Source of the DNA: Leuctra nigra | Taxonomy: Eukaryota; Arthropoda; Insecta; Plecoptera; Leuctridae | Direction: 5' to 3' | Assembly: GCA_934045905.1 (NCBI GenBank) | Contig: OW203762.1 | Coordinates: 51,609,411-51,673,410, forward strand | Length of the DNA stretch: 64,000 nt | Shown here: piece after piece, positions 12,101-22,559 of the stretch | How positions within the stretch are numbered: the first letter of the stretch is position 1 | Layout: the number at the start of each line of letters is the position of its first letter | Position numbers and translations under genes: made by a program | The notes under the pieces: model-generated | Told to the model about the DNA's origin: nothing | Seen by the model: only the letters and a program-made list of their open reading frames with translations | Database searches by the model: none

Positions 12101-13805
12101 GGACAGAACACAAGAAACCAGGAAACTGAATGTGCTGCTTGCTAGTCTATTGTTGCGTAGAGGCAACAATTAATAAAAACAAAGAAGAAGATAATATACC
12201 AGGAAACAACTTAGTAAAATACAATTATTTGAACAGAAACACTGGTAGTATTGTCAAGAAGAAAAAAAATATTGCGGACCCTTTTTATTTTTATTTCTTG
12301 ACAATACCAGTGTTTCTGTTCAAATAATTGTATTTTACTAAGAGGCAACAATGTTGCGTCTATCCCATGCTTCAATATTAATTTGGAAATATAGGTTGAC
12401 CCCACCGACGGCTGCCACCTTATCGCGGTGGTGGGGTTTGTGTTGGCCAATGATCCATTGCAGCTACGCTGGCGAGCATATGCTCATGTGTAAGGGCTAC
12501 CCATGCCGGACAGATCAGTGGTGAGGTCCAGACAAAGAGCAGCCAGGGTCGGCCTAACCATGCCCTCCCTTGAATTTGTGGTCCCCTCGGGCCAGCCTCC
12601 CCCCTCGAGATGGTGATCCCCTTGAAATCGGGTTCCGCCGGCCTGAATCCTCACACCCCCCAGTCCGTCCCCATTCCTGCCTGGCCTTCCCACCAGTGCT
12701 GGACTCCTCCAGATCGGGCCTGTTAGGTCGACCCCTCCCCTTGCCCTCCAATTATGATCAACAAAGTTAAATCTAAGTATAAAAATTCATGTGAATAATA
12801 TAACCTCGTCGTTGACGCGCCATTAAACCAAACTAATCTAATCGAAATCTATAGGTAGGTATTTTATTTTGTACCAAAACGCAAAGTAAAACATACCTAC
12901 ACTGCTTGTTTTCTTTGGTTTCAGACAAGAGATGGTGCCGTGTTCCAAGAGGGCCGTGACGTGGTGACTATTGGGGAGTGGACCGACCGGATCTATCAGA
13001 ACACACCGCAAGAGCACATCATCACCAACGTAGTGTCGGGCCGCAAGATGAGAATACAGAAGTACAACTTCCCCGATACCGTCGTGTGGAATCCGTGGAT
13101 CGAGAAGGCAAAAGAGATATCAGACTTTGGCGATGACGAGTTTCCTAACATGGTCTGTGTGGAGTCTGGCCATGTATCAAGCCCGGTCATCTTGTTGCCC
13201 GGCACAGCATTTGAAGCAAGTCAGATACTTCAGGTACATCCATAAAAACTTGTCAGAATACAGTATGAGTAGCACAACATCAATATGAAGGAAATAAACT
13301 GAGTTGAGGCCATAACATTTTTGGTTACTACCGTTTGGTGAAAACTAAAAAAAAAAAATCTAATGTTTACTTACACTGCGTTTCACATTTAGCTGTCCGG
13401 TAAGAGATTTTGAATACCCCTTGTCCGAGAGAGAGGATTGTCTCGGAAGACTGCGCGATCGCACACAGCGACTGAGGGATGGACAAAAAACCTGCCAAAA
13501 CCTGAGCCACGTCTGGCGGACAGCTAAATGTGAAACACAGAGTAGAGAACACGTAGAGAAAGCCTGTGGTGCTTTATGTGTGTGTGTCGACTGTCAGTAC
13601 CTAATACTATTTTATGTGACCGTGACCATTGGTAACAAACTATTTATTGAGACTTGATTGACATGGTGAAAAAAAACTCAACAAATAGTTTTCTTGGGTG
13701 TGCTTTCTAGTGGCTTAGAATTTGTTCGTTGTCGATGTAATTTGTTTATTATAATTAAATAGTAGGTATATTGAAATCTGTTTTTGCATTTCACAGGTGA
13801 TGTGA
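6151..13805 (+). CDS. Glucose-6-phosphate 1-epimerase (aldose-1-epimerase superfamily)
   Basis: Seven coding exons: 6151-6220, 6452-6503, 7807-7865, 8239-8395, 10810-10990, 12925-13233 and 13797-13805. They join in phase to 278 aa, the usual length for the eukaryotic YeaD/YMR099C-like family, which interconverts alpha- and beta-glucose 6-phosphate in the cytosol (EC 5.1.3.15). Visible signatures are FDGKKPIRGGIPFVFP (about 46-61), the substrate-pocket PQHGFAR with His72, His149 in LLLHTYF, Asp194 in GEWTDRIY, and the probable base Glu253 in CVESGHVSSP. The last coding exon holds only nine bases (Val-Met-stop), matching the VM ending common in insect homologues. Intron 4 is almost filled by a 2.2-kb hAT element. 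Introns 5 and 6 carry a MITE, a near-perfect hairpin and a GC-rich repeat fragment. Substrate specificity is inferred from family membership. Confidence 0.95.
6504..7806 (+). other. Epimerase intron 2 with moderately GC-rich block
   Basis: This 1.3-kb intron includes a less AT-rich block (about 6530-7310) with a 95-codon open frame at 7027-7314. The frame has no family resemblance, sits on the sense strand inside a cleanly bounded intron, and is taken as chance or repeat-derived. No terminal repeats could be paired. Confidence 0.4.
8570..10737. mobile_element. hAT-type non-autonomous element, 2.2 kb
   Basis: The terminal inverted repeats TAGGGCTAGGATGTTTAGGA and TCCTAAACATCCTAGCCCTA are flanked by the perfect 8-bp target-site duplication ATCATCAG (8562-8569 and 10738-10745). 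Subterminal DNA repeats AGTAGGACT/AGGACAATT words, as hAT transposase-binding regions often do. The interior is AT-rich without a transposase frame. It also holds a G-run and a short CCGCAGGGAATTTTTTAG piece resembling the internal units of the elements at 19625 and 51597. It occupies most of epimerase intron 4. Confidence 0.88.
8941..8962 (+). repeat. Poly(G) run of 22
   Basis: Twenty-two consecutive G residues inside the hAT element at 8570, directly before GCAAGCCGC. Homopolymers of this length are length-unstable and hard to assemble. The exact count should not be trusted. Confidence 0.9.
11656..11780. mobile_element. MITE, GGCCCGGATTCAC family, copy 1
   Basis: The ends GGCCCGGATTCACAAAGC and GCTTTGTGAATCC are inverted repeats. 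The interior carries CCCCAGG/TCCCGGG arms around AAGCAGTGAAAAAATGGG. Two further copies lie at 31227-31343 and 43402-43525. The three copies share a conserved central CTGCTTAxTAGATACAxCAAAGTGG-type core in one orientation or the other. Confidence 0.7.
12210..12342. repeat. Near-perfect inverted repeat (48-51 bp arms, 34-bp loop)
   Basis: The left arm 12210-12260 begins CTTAGTAAAATACAATTATT. The right arm 12295-12342 is its reverse complement with only a 3-base insertion separating them. The hairpin lies between direct repeats AGAGGCAACAAT at 12159-12170 and 12341-12352. It sits in intron 5 of the epimerase gene and would form a long hairpin in the pre-mRNA. Near-identity of the arms points to a recent event. 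Confidence 0.85.
12395..12765. other. GC-rich fragment, probable retroelement piece
   Basis: A sharply bounded GC-rich block in epimerase intron 5 begins near GACCCCACCGACGGCTGCCA and includes the palindromic CCACCTTATCGCGGTGGTGGGG. Its composition differs from the flanking AT-rich intron. Short frames run on both strands (12484-12751) but show no recognisable domain. It resembles terminal or UTR parts of insect non-LTR elements only in style, so identity is tentative. Confidence 0.3.
13374..13542. mobile_element. TA-flanked MITE in last epimerase intron
   Basis: The terminal inverted repeats CACTGCGTTTCACATTTAGC and GCTAAATGTGAAACACAGAG are flanked by TA at 13372 and 13543. The 169-bp unit has no coding capacity. 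It lies 140 bp after exon 6 and 254 bp before the nine-base last coding exon. Confidence 0.75.
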
Positions 13806-15999
13806 GTAGAGGGAGGGGTTGCGGGGGGCCCCCCTGGGGGTCGCAAGGGGCACCGACCGCCCCCCTCCACTGCCACCCCTCAGACTTCAGGGGGTGACAT
13901 GCTCTCGTGGCCCCCTTCCCCATGGCTAGCACTCAACAATGCTTATGTTGGCGAGATGCTACACCATCGTCATCCACCGTGCAGTCCGCAGACCTCCTGC
14001 AGCATTTGCTCGCTCAACTTGTAGGCAACGGCTTTCCAAAGTCTATAGAGTACGTATGTGTCTTTTCATTTTAAGTCACAATGATTTTATTCTTGTGGAA
14101 GATGAAGAGTTGTAGCCATTTAGCACAAAGGACATGAAAGTACAGACAAGTACACCAGGCTTTGATGCCATAAAATGTACCTACGAACATGATACCTAAT
14201 ATAGATTTTTTGCTGCCAAAACTGGTATCGTCGGTAACATAACCTCAGTGCATGGACAATAGTATTCTTGAGGTTGAGTGGGCATAGATTATACCAAGTA
14301 CGTAGTTTGAATTCATGCATTGCCAGAGCATCTTAACACACCAATCAAGTTATTCATAATTATCAATTAAGAATGTAGTACGTATTATGTTACAATCGCT
14401 TTATAGAATGGTCTGATATTTTATATGACAAATTATGGTTAAAAAATATTATGCACCTTTCTTAGTGCAATTTCAATCTGTCGGGTACTTAGACCCTCAA
14501 TTGTTACTATGTACACGACTAGCAAGTTGTTAGGTGCTGTCTGTTTGCGTAAACAGTTTGTAGTTGGAGAATATAGAAATCGTTGAGTACACATTCCACC
14601 CACTCGATGCTGTTGGAATAGATATCAACTGACAAACAAAACAAAACACTGTCTGACATTAACTCGAGGCCACAAAATGTACAGCAATGTTCTTGGTCCG
14701 TGAGAAGTTTTAAAATGCTAGCTGTATGTAATTAATCTAGTTTCATTGGTCTTTGGTACGAGTTACAACAAATTTTCATTCCTATGACGTAACCCTGCAT
14801 ACCCAACCAATTCCATTATATTTATTTTCAAGTTCAAGTTCACACTACAACTAGACCTTTGAATATTAACTTAATATTCAAAGCCTAAACACTTTTTAAA
14901 GGAAAACTGAATGTGGATAGGTGTTGTGCCCTCAAATTTGGTATTGAAAATATAAATATTGAATGACCAACTAGTAAATAAATCAAACCTTGTGATCAGG
15001 AATTAATTCCATAATTTTCATTAGAACTCAATTCAAAAAAATTATTGAATATCGCTGTTATTCCAAATATATGTTTTGATAATAATATTCAATTAATTTA
15101 AAATGTTACAGTTTAGTTTAGTTCATAACATGAATGTCAGCCCAACCCTTATACCTACATGAGTTTTTCGATGTACGCACTGCACATTCCTCATAGAAAA
15201 TAGCATGTTTAATTTTTATACCTACTATTAGTCCTTCTTTTGCCCTCCAGTCCTAGATGAAATAAATCATGTCAGATGGTGTTTTTGTCAGATATTGACT
15301 CGGATTTATTACAGCAATATATATGGTATTGTTTTAGTGCTTAAATATGCTTAGACTTTTTAAAACACAGACCACCGTCCTAAAAGTCTCATGTTTATCC
15401 AAATTGGTCAAGTAAGATGTAGTATTTCAAATTCTACTACATAAATTATTGTGCTTGTAGACTGGTAGTATATAGATATATGTTAATACTCTTTCTACAT
15501 GGTATACTATAAAGAAATAATGGTTTGTTCCTGCCTCTTGTCTAGTTTTAGTGTTATCGAGTAATATAATGGAGGTCTTCCACCTGCAAAATGTTTGTAG
15601 CGAACCAAGGAAGTTGTTTATGCAAACGGTGCAATAAAAAAACTTTGTAGTAGTGGGAACACAACTCTTCAATGTGTTGGTAATCTCCTAATAAATAGTT
15701 CTGTTTCATATAAATAAGTTGGTATTTGTTTTACTTTTTTCTCCCCAATCATAATGAGCATGTGCAAGTATTCAAATTTTATTATCTTTTTGTGCTAATT
15801 CATGTTACATTTATTTTAAAAAATCTATGATACCTAAGTAGATAGTATAAATTCATTTTAAAATCTTGATTAAAAATCATTAGTGCTAAAATCTATTTAA
15901 TGAAATCATGAGTGTGTAAACAAGTAAAGTTCAGACCAGAGTGTACTAGAACTAGGCATGTGCACTTGCGGTACACTATAGGATAACTGTGAGCATTAT
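13806..15999. other. Epimerase 3' UTR and convergent intergenic region
   Basis: Directly after the stop codon lies a short very GC-rich stretch (13810-13925, with GGGGGGCCCCCC), then AT-rich DNA without further exons. Candidate polyadenylation signals are AATAAA at 15690-15695 for the epimerase and AATAAA on the minus strand at 15810-15815 for SERF, so the two convergent transcripts may end close to each other. The real cleavage site cannot be fixed from sequence. Confidence 0.4.
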
Positions 16000-18725
16000 T
16001 TACTGAGAACCCGAGCTACCTTGACCGGCAGTCTCATTTTTCTTCAACTGCTTCTGACGCATTAAATCAGCATCCCTGCAATCGGAGTACACAAAAAGTA
16101 TCAGATGATGATGGTTCTTAATAAAAAAGCAAAAGAAAATAATGTTATCTACCAGGTCTACTCTACATTTTGAAAAGTATTGGAATCCCTGCCTAAACTT
16201 CATTCCATGCAGCCGTGAGTCCTGTAACCTGTTTAACGTGGGCAGTCCTATACCTGGTAATGCTAACTAGGACTCTAGACTCCATGGAACGAAGTAGTAT
16301 AGAAATTAAAATAGGTACCTAGGTATGTAATTATTTTTGAGTCGTAACTAGTAGACCAGGTAAAGTTCGTTCACGATAAGAATATCACTGACATATTAGT
16401 CGATCACGTCGTTCATTGGTCAGTCACTTGAACACTGCCCTGTCAATGGCAAGACTTTCTTCTTTGTATTATTGAAATTGTATAAATTATGTCAAATACA
16501 CAATTTTTAATAGTAGTAAATATTATAAAAATTCAATAAAATTGATTTATTTTTATCTACAGCCGTATTATACACATTTCCATTACGGCTTGCTATTCTA
16601 ATCGTGAATGAACTTTAATACTAATTTAAACAGGTCCTAGTACCTCTGTTTGCGCTGCTCCAGCGACATCCCCTCCTTGTCTCCCTTCTTTTTCTGCTGT
16701 TCTTGCAGCTTCTTCTGATTCTTCTCTCGAGCCAGCTCTCGCTGATTGCCACCTAGAGTAGAGCATCAGCAATAAATAACAGCTATACCTATTTATAAGA
16801 ATTGTTATTGCAGCAACTTCTTGACTAGAGGTACTTTCTCTTCATGATGAGGAAATGACACTTGAAATCACTTTTGATCAACTGGAGAAATTATCAATAC
16901 CTCTACCTAGACTGGTAGTAGTAGTAGACCAGCTTTTCACATTAAGAAATAAGAATCAATAAGAAAGACTTGCAGAATTTTTCGGTTCAGATTTAACAAT
17001 ATACCTATACTAAATTTGCATTAGCTATGGGTTGTACGTAACATTTGGGACATTTAAGCGTGTGCTGCATGTAGCATACTGCTAGTGCTGCAAAATACTG
17101 TATCTATTGAAAACTATAAAGTGGCTTCCAAGGCTGAGGGCCAGCGCTATGAAAAATAGCGCCCCGGGCAATAGTACCTAGATAATTCTAATTCCAGTCT
17201 CGGGTCTCTTGATTCAGTATGCTTATGTGCCAGACAACATACCTTCTACCACAGAAAATAGGTACACAGGTAATACTAGGTCCAGGGCCAGTTTTAGGCA
17301 GTTTGGTGCCCTGTGCCACGGTAACAATTGGCGCCCCCCCCCCCCAAACAAACTTCAGAAATGAAATTCGTTGAATCGAGGTTGCCCACGATCACAATGG
17401 GGGGTCTGGGGGGAGGGCCCCCCAGCACAATGCGGGTCCGGGGCGCATAGCCCCGGAAAAATTTTGGGCTTCTAGTTCGCATTTGGCGCCTTTTTTGCAT
17501 ATAAAAGATATACAATAGGATTACCTCTACAATAGGATCTGATTGGATTACAATAGGCAATAATAAAATTTATACATTTCAATGCAGGATTATAAATCTT
17601 TTGATTACTATTTGACGAATTCAACATTGTAAGCTAAAATAGTTTGTATGCCCATATATATTCAAGTTTTAAATTACATTGGTTATTAAAACTAGTGCTT
17701 ACAAGGAAGTGCTTTGCTAGTATTATATTTACCAGTGCTTTTCAATCGCGTTAATATGTACATACAACAATAATAGCAATACATATTTTCTTTTATGGCG
17801 CCCCCTCGAGCTTGGCGCCCTGTGCGGGGGCACAGGTCGCACACCCCTATATCCGGCCCTGACTAGGTCTACCTAGAGGGACAAGTACCTAGGTCGGACA
17901 AGTCGGCCGGAAACTTTCGACACTTGTCATAAAACGGTATTTGAACGAAATAGATTGGCTGCTGGTCAGGTTCATTGACAATCAATCCTTGTTCCTACAA
18001 GAGGTAGATGACGAGTAAGTATAGACTTCATCAGATGATGCCATCACATTTTTTTCAGGCAATCCATTTCTTTCAAATACCGTTTTATGAATTGACGAGT
18101 GTAGGTACCTGCGTAATAGTATGAGCATTTATTAATCACAGAATTAAGAGCAATTAAGGCCCGGTTGTACAATGTCCCGACCCAATAAGTAGGTACCTTA
18201 TGTAAAGATAAATTTTACTAAGTTAGGTAGCGTAGCCTTTCAGTCTACCTACACCTAGGACGATAACTGGTCCTAGCCTAGACGGCTGTGTCATTGGCTG
18301 TTCCCAAGGTTTTAACCGTAAAATCCTACCGTTAACATTACCGGGATATTGTACAAAAAGTGATGTAATATTAAGATTATTCATGGCTTGGTTTAGGACC
18401 TAGAGTTAAGTTAATACAGTAGCATTGGAAGGAAACTTTGGCAGTACCTAGGTAGGTAGGTAGCAAAACCTTTGGCAGGTTAGGTAGCCTATACCTAACA
18501 TGTGCCGAGACTTAATTATTAGACACCTAGATTTCCTACTGGTGGTCATTTTTATGTAGGAAGTACAGTGATACAATAAGTATAATGCACAACCATAGGA
18601 CTGAACCATAGGACCTTAACTGATAAAATTTATTAAGCCTACGTAGTAGGTAGGTTGGTATAGTAGTCCTACCTAGGTAGGTAGTACTACCTACTTGTAA
18701 ATTTGGCTAGTAACTTACGTGTCAT
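16000..18725 (-). CDS. SERF: Small EDRK-rich factor (SERF family)
   Basis: Three minus-strand exons, 18725-18719, 16752-16644 and 16075-16000, join in phase to 63 aa. The first exon codes only ATG ACA C. Together they read MTRGNQRELAREKNQKK, the invariant 4F5/SERF N-terminus, then MSLEQRKQRDADLMRQKQ, and a Gly/Ser-rich tail. SERF proteins are short, highly charged and disordered. They bind nucleic acids and accelerate amyloid aggregation in animal models. Length and the MTRGNQRELAR start match SERF1/2 exactly in kind. Intron 2 contains a 253-bp MITE ending only 28 bp before exon 2's 3' boundary. Intron 1 contains a hAT MITE (17283-17861) and a TA MITE. The upstream region around 18890-18960 is GC-rich and likely promoter. 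Confidence 0.95.
16363..16615. mobile_element. TA-flanked MITE (AAGTTCxTTCACGAT family), intact copy
   Basis: The ends AAGTTCGTTCACGATAAGAA and TTCTAATCGTGAATGAACTT are inverted repeats flanked by TA (16361-16362, 16616-16617). The 253-bp element is in SERF intron 2. A second copy in the opposite orientation, interrupted by a LINE fragment, is at 59529-60153, and alignment of the two defines the complete element. Confidence 0.85.
17283..17861. mobile_element. hAT MITE, CAGGGCC family, copy 1
   Basis: A 579-bp element with ends CAGGGCCAGTTTTAGG and CCTATATCCGGCCCTG and the perfect 8-bp target-site duplication ACTAGGTC (17275-17282, 17862-17869). The interior has a CCCCCC tract, GGCGCC boxes and a GGCGCC-CTGTGC palindrome. 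A copy with its own 8-bp duplication lies in the opposite orientation at 60458-61011, about 554 bp. No transposase frame. Lies in SERF intron 1. Confidence 0.92.
17921..18101. mobile_element. MITE (ACGGTA..TTGAAAGAAAT family), copy 2
   Basis: Ends CACTTGTCATAAAACGGTAT and ATACCGTTTTATGAATTGAC are inverted repeats. The right flank is TA. It shares CGGTATTTGAA, GATTGGCTG and TTTCTTTCAAATACCG with the copy at 3438-3677 but is shorter internally. Confidence 0.55.
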
Positions 18726-20039
18726 TATGTTTAATTTTGTCTTCACTCTCCGAATAGCAAGTCCTTGAATCCCCAGTTGATGTGAACCAAGAGTAAGTGC
18801 GAATATATATTTAAATTTTATAATAAGAAAGTGAATTCCTGTTTTCTACCAAAAGACGACAGATCTGTCATCACCGTCATCACCCAACCTAATTTGGAAC
18901 AGAAGTGGTGGGGGCGAGTGTACAGGAGGGGTGGGGCGCCTGGTTGGTGGGGGAAGCAGCCAATCGCGAGCGATCACATGGTATTGTTATGAAAACCATC
19001 CATGCTTCCCTCCGTCAAAATAAAAACCAAACACGAGTTTTGGGTTTTGGCTTAAAAACGATTACTTTGGGTGCCCGTTATTATCGAGTAGGTAGGTACC
19101 TGTAGTGGGAAATTGATGCACAATAACTAAATTGTGAGGGTATTTTACTTACAATATGACCTCTAAAATAATTATTGTAAATGATGAAGTAGGTATACGT
19201 ACCTAATTTTTAAAGGGTTTGTACCTATAACTTATTACCTATCCTATCGACTATATTTTAACTAGTGTTGATTAATCCGTGAATCAATCCTCCCAGACCG
19301 ACTTTCAAAATTGTGTCACCGAAAGGTGTACCTATAGTCAAAACTGTGTGGAATACCTAAATTTCAAAAACATTGATTTTTTCGAAAAAAAAGAAGTGAA
19401 TTAAACTGAATTGATTTCTTGGACTGAATTGATCTCTAATTTCAGCAAATATAACAATAATTAATTACAAACAAAATATACTGAATAAAAAACGCATCTG
19501 TTGGACACCATTACCACGCACTTTCAAACCGCTTTTAGTCAATGTGAACTGACTAAATCGATCAATGCAGATTGAAGTGCATGGTAACTTGGTAGGTACA
19601 TGTCTAGTTTTTGATACTGACACACAGTGCCGGACTGGCTCATCAGGGGCCTCGGCGGCTATTGTTACTATTTAGAAGTTTTTGGGAGAAAGCGTCCACC
19701 AACCTGCCCCGCAGGGCTTTTTTTATTTTTATAACTTTAAAATGTAATGTAAAAACAATTTGGGGGTTTTAAAATTTCATTTTTTCACAAGAAAAACATA
19801 ACAGAAAGGCTCGCCAATTATGCCCCGCAGGGCGCTTTTTGTTTTTTCTGTCACTCTTAAAATGATTTTGTGATTATCAAAACGTGTATAATTTTGAGTG
19901 AAGAGCTTACAGAAAGTTAAGTTAAATGTACCCAAATTCTGCCCCGCAGGGATTTAAAAAAATAGAACAGGAAAAATAAAACCAAGGAAAAATAGAAAAA
20001 ATAGAACAAATAGAACAGAATAGAATAGAATAGAACCAA

Positions 20040-21271
20040 GGAAAAATAGAACAGGAGTACCACAGGGTTCAAGTATAGCTCCACTCCTGTTCATAGTTTA
20101 CACAACTGATATCGATGAGAGTGTGAAACACTGCAAAATACACAAATTTGCAGATGATACCCAGCTTCTATATACCTTTCGCCCTCAAGATCTAGCTGCA
20201 GCGCAAGAGAAAATAAACGAAGATCTTCAGTCTATTGCTGCATGGAGTGAAAGTCAAGGACTTTCCTTAAACACTTCGAAGACAGTATCAATGATTATAG
20301 GGAGCAAATGTCAACGAATCAAAATACTTAATAGCGAGTTTAAACTAAATATAAATGGTTGTACAATTCCCATTTCAGAAACTTCAAGGAATTTAGGTTT
20401 AATCATGGATAGCCAAATGACATACACAGATCATATTCAGAAAGCAAACAGCAAAGCTTACGGCAAACTACGAACATTGCAAAGATTTAAACAAATCCTG
20501 ACCAGGTCAACAAAAACAAAGCTCGTTGAGGCACTTATAATATCAAATTTAAACTACTGCGACATCGTTTACGGATCATGCATTTCAAAGAAAGATATAG
20601 GACGTGTTCAGAAAGTCCAGAATTCTTGTGCCAGGTTTATATTCAATATTAAGAGAAGACACCATATAAGTCCCTACATTCAGAAACTTCATTGGTTGAA
20701 GAAACAGTATCTTAAGATACTGTTAACAGGAGAACCTAAATATTTGAATGATAAGTTAAGAAGAAGACAAGATATTCACGGAAGAGATACGCGGTCCAAA
20801 GAAAAGCTCGACTTTGGCACTCATCGAGGTACAAAATTTAAGAATTGTTTTTCATATTCAGCCTCGGTAGCGTATAATGCAACAACTAGGGAAGAGCAGA
20901 CATTAAGTTTAATACCATTCAAGACACTAGTCAAGAACAAACTCACGCTAATTCAAGAACAAGAATTCAAGAACAAGAAGTAATGTGCATTGGAAGACAA
21001 CAATAAAGATCACACACATCCTGCTGAGAATGTTTTTTCAGTGGTTTTCCCTCAGCTAAAAAAAGCAAATGCTTGGATGTTCTTCCAATATTACCACTGA
21101 CATTGAAGCACAACTATATGTATAATGACTTTTATGAATAACTTAAGAAGAAATAGGTAAACGGTGAAGAGGTGAAGCAGCTGAAGAGAAGAGATGGATG
21201 TATGGAAGATCAACGACTCGATTGTTGAATACAGACCAATTGTGTACCTATTTTATGTGCTCAATAAATTA

Positions 21272-21304
<33 letters not shown>
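20040..21304 (+). mobile_element. 5'-truncated non-LTR retrotransposon (LINE), CR1/Jockey-like
   Basis: The LINE copy lies inside the hAT element at 19625. It opens mid-reverse-transcriptase after an AATAGAAC-rich leader, continues through a 3' untranslated part (20984-21270) and ends in a TTA microsatellite. 5' truncation and a short-repeat tail are what target-primed reverse transcription leaves. The sense strand is plus. The host element resumes at about 21310 with the TTTTTAATTTCAGTCACTTT unit. Confidence 0.85.
20054..20983 (+). pseudogene. Reverse transcriptase C-terminal fragment of a LINE
   Basis: An uninterrupted frame of about 310 codons begins in reverse transcriptase motif B (GVPQGS followed by PLLFIVYTTDI) and includes the catalytic FADDTQLLY (motif C). 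It then runs through the thumb and C-terminal region: GLSLNTSKT, ETSRNLGLIMD, ISNLNYCDIVYGSCI, RVQKVQNSCARFIF, ISPYIQKLHWL. The wording is that of CR1/L2/Jockey-like elements. The endonuclease and fingers domains are missing, so this copy cannot be autonomous. The intact frame suggests a young insertion. The first internal methionine-type start near 20123 is not biologically meaningful. Confidence 0.88.

Positions 21305-21305
<1 letters not shown>
21273..21305 (+). repeat. ATT/TTA microsatellite at LINE 3' end
   Basis: About eleven ATT units, directly following the LINE's CTCAATAAATTAC and followed by a T run. The LINE fragments at 53101-53696 (minus) and 59734-60003 (plus) also end in ATT units. 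Confidence 0.9.
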
Positions 21306-22559
21306 TTTTTTTTTTTAATTTCAGTCACTTTAAAACGATTTTGAGATTATAAAAATGTATATTATTTTGAGAGGAGAAGCTAACATTGAATTGAAATTAA
21401 TAAGATTGTCCCAGCCTGCCCCGCAGGGCGATTTTTGATAATTTGTATTTATTTAAGCGTTTTTGGGATCGAAAAATGTGTATTTGGCTCCAAATGTCAA
21501 ACATAAAGTGAATGGAAAATGAAATGAATGGAAGATGCAACAAACCAGCCCTGCAGGGCGGTTTTTGGATTTTTGTTAATTTTTAAACAACGATTTTATG
21601 ATTGTAAAATCGTGTTTTTGGCTTCAAAATGCCCAACATACTACAAATAGAAGAGGCCCCCGCCAGCCCCGCTGGGCGCTTTTGAACTTTTATATATTTT
21701 TTTTGGTATTGTAAAAATGTGTATTTTGCTGCATAATGCGTAACACAAAGTTAATGAAGACAAATTTAAAGGCCCCCAGCCTGCTGAGCACTTTTCGAAT
21801 TTTTAAATCATTTTGGGATTGTAAAAATGAGTACCAATTGGTTGGGCTGCAAAATGTTTAACATATTTATAATATTAAATGAATGTTCATACTAAGAGGC
21901 CCCCAGACTGGCGAGCAGGGCGTTTTTTGAGATTTTTGTTAATTTTCAATTGATTTTGGGATTGCAAAATCGTGTGTCTACATGGCTTCAAAATGCTCAA
22001 CATGCTGTTATTGGAAGAAACATTTAAATAGAAGAGGCGCCCAGCCTGCCCTGAAGAGTGCTTTTTGAACTTTTGTAATTTTTAAATCGATTTGGGATTG
22101 TAAAAATGTTTATTTTGTTGCAAAATGTTCAACATAAAGTTAATGGAAGATGGGCTTACATAGAAGAGGCCCCCAACCTGGCCTGCAGGGTGCTTTTTTG
22201 ACTTCTGATATTTTTAAATGGATTTTTTTTATGATAAAAATGTATGTTATACACAATCTAGGAGCCTCAGTAGCCAGGGGCCTCGGCGGCGATCGCCGCC
22301 TAGCCGCCAGGGGCCAGTCCGGCCCTGCTGACACAGGACACTGATAAGTGTCCTGTGTCATAAGTTGGCTGCAGCTATCTGACTGATGGTGATCAATACA
22401 AGTGTGATCACATGGATTTAATTGTATGTCAGGTATGACTCGATATCTGCCGAACAGAACATAATCAAAATTAATTAATGTGGCGCAATCACTCGATATA
22501 GCACATTTTTTTTTTTTTGAAATTACCATTTCAAAAAACTTTTTACAACAGTTTTACTA

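Larger units (their letters stand above)
19625..22327. mobile_element. hAT-type element built of degenerate tandem units, 2.7 kb
   Basis: The ends CAGTGCCGGACTGGC and GCCAGTCCGGCCCTG are inverted repeats with a perfect 8-bp target-site duplication CTGACACA (19617-19624, 22328-22335). Just inside both ends lies GGGGCCTCGGCGGC. Most of the interior is an array of degenerate units of roughly 110-150 bp. Each carries a GCCCCGCAGGGCG-type box, a T-rich TTTTTGA stretch, TTTTGGGATTGTAAAAATG and AACATAAAGTTAATGGAAG. A LINE fragment (20040-21304) interrupts the array. Similar units occur at 51700-52240 in another hAT element. No transposase frame is present. Confidence 0.88.

Noticed and set aside
12484..12770. 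Overlapping ORFs of 65-69 codons on both strands
   Set aside because: Inside a GC-rich repeat fragment within an epimerase intron; no domain and no splice logic.
22140..22529. 129-codon minus-strand ORF
   Set aside because: Spans the right end of the hAT element at 19625 and its flank; a composite of repeat and unique DNA.
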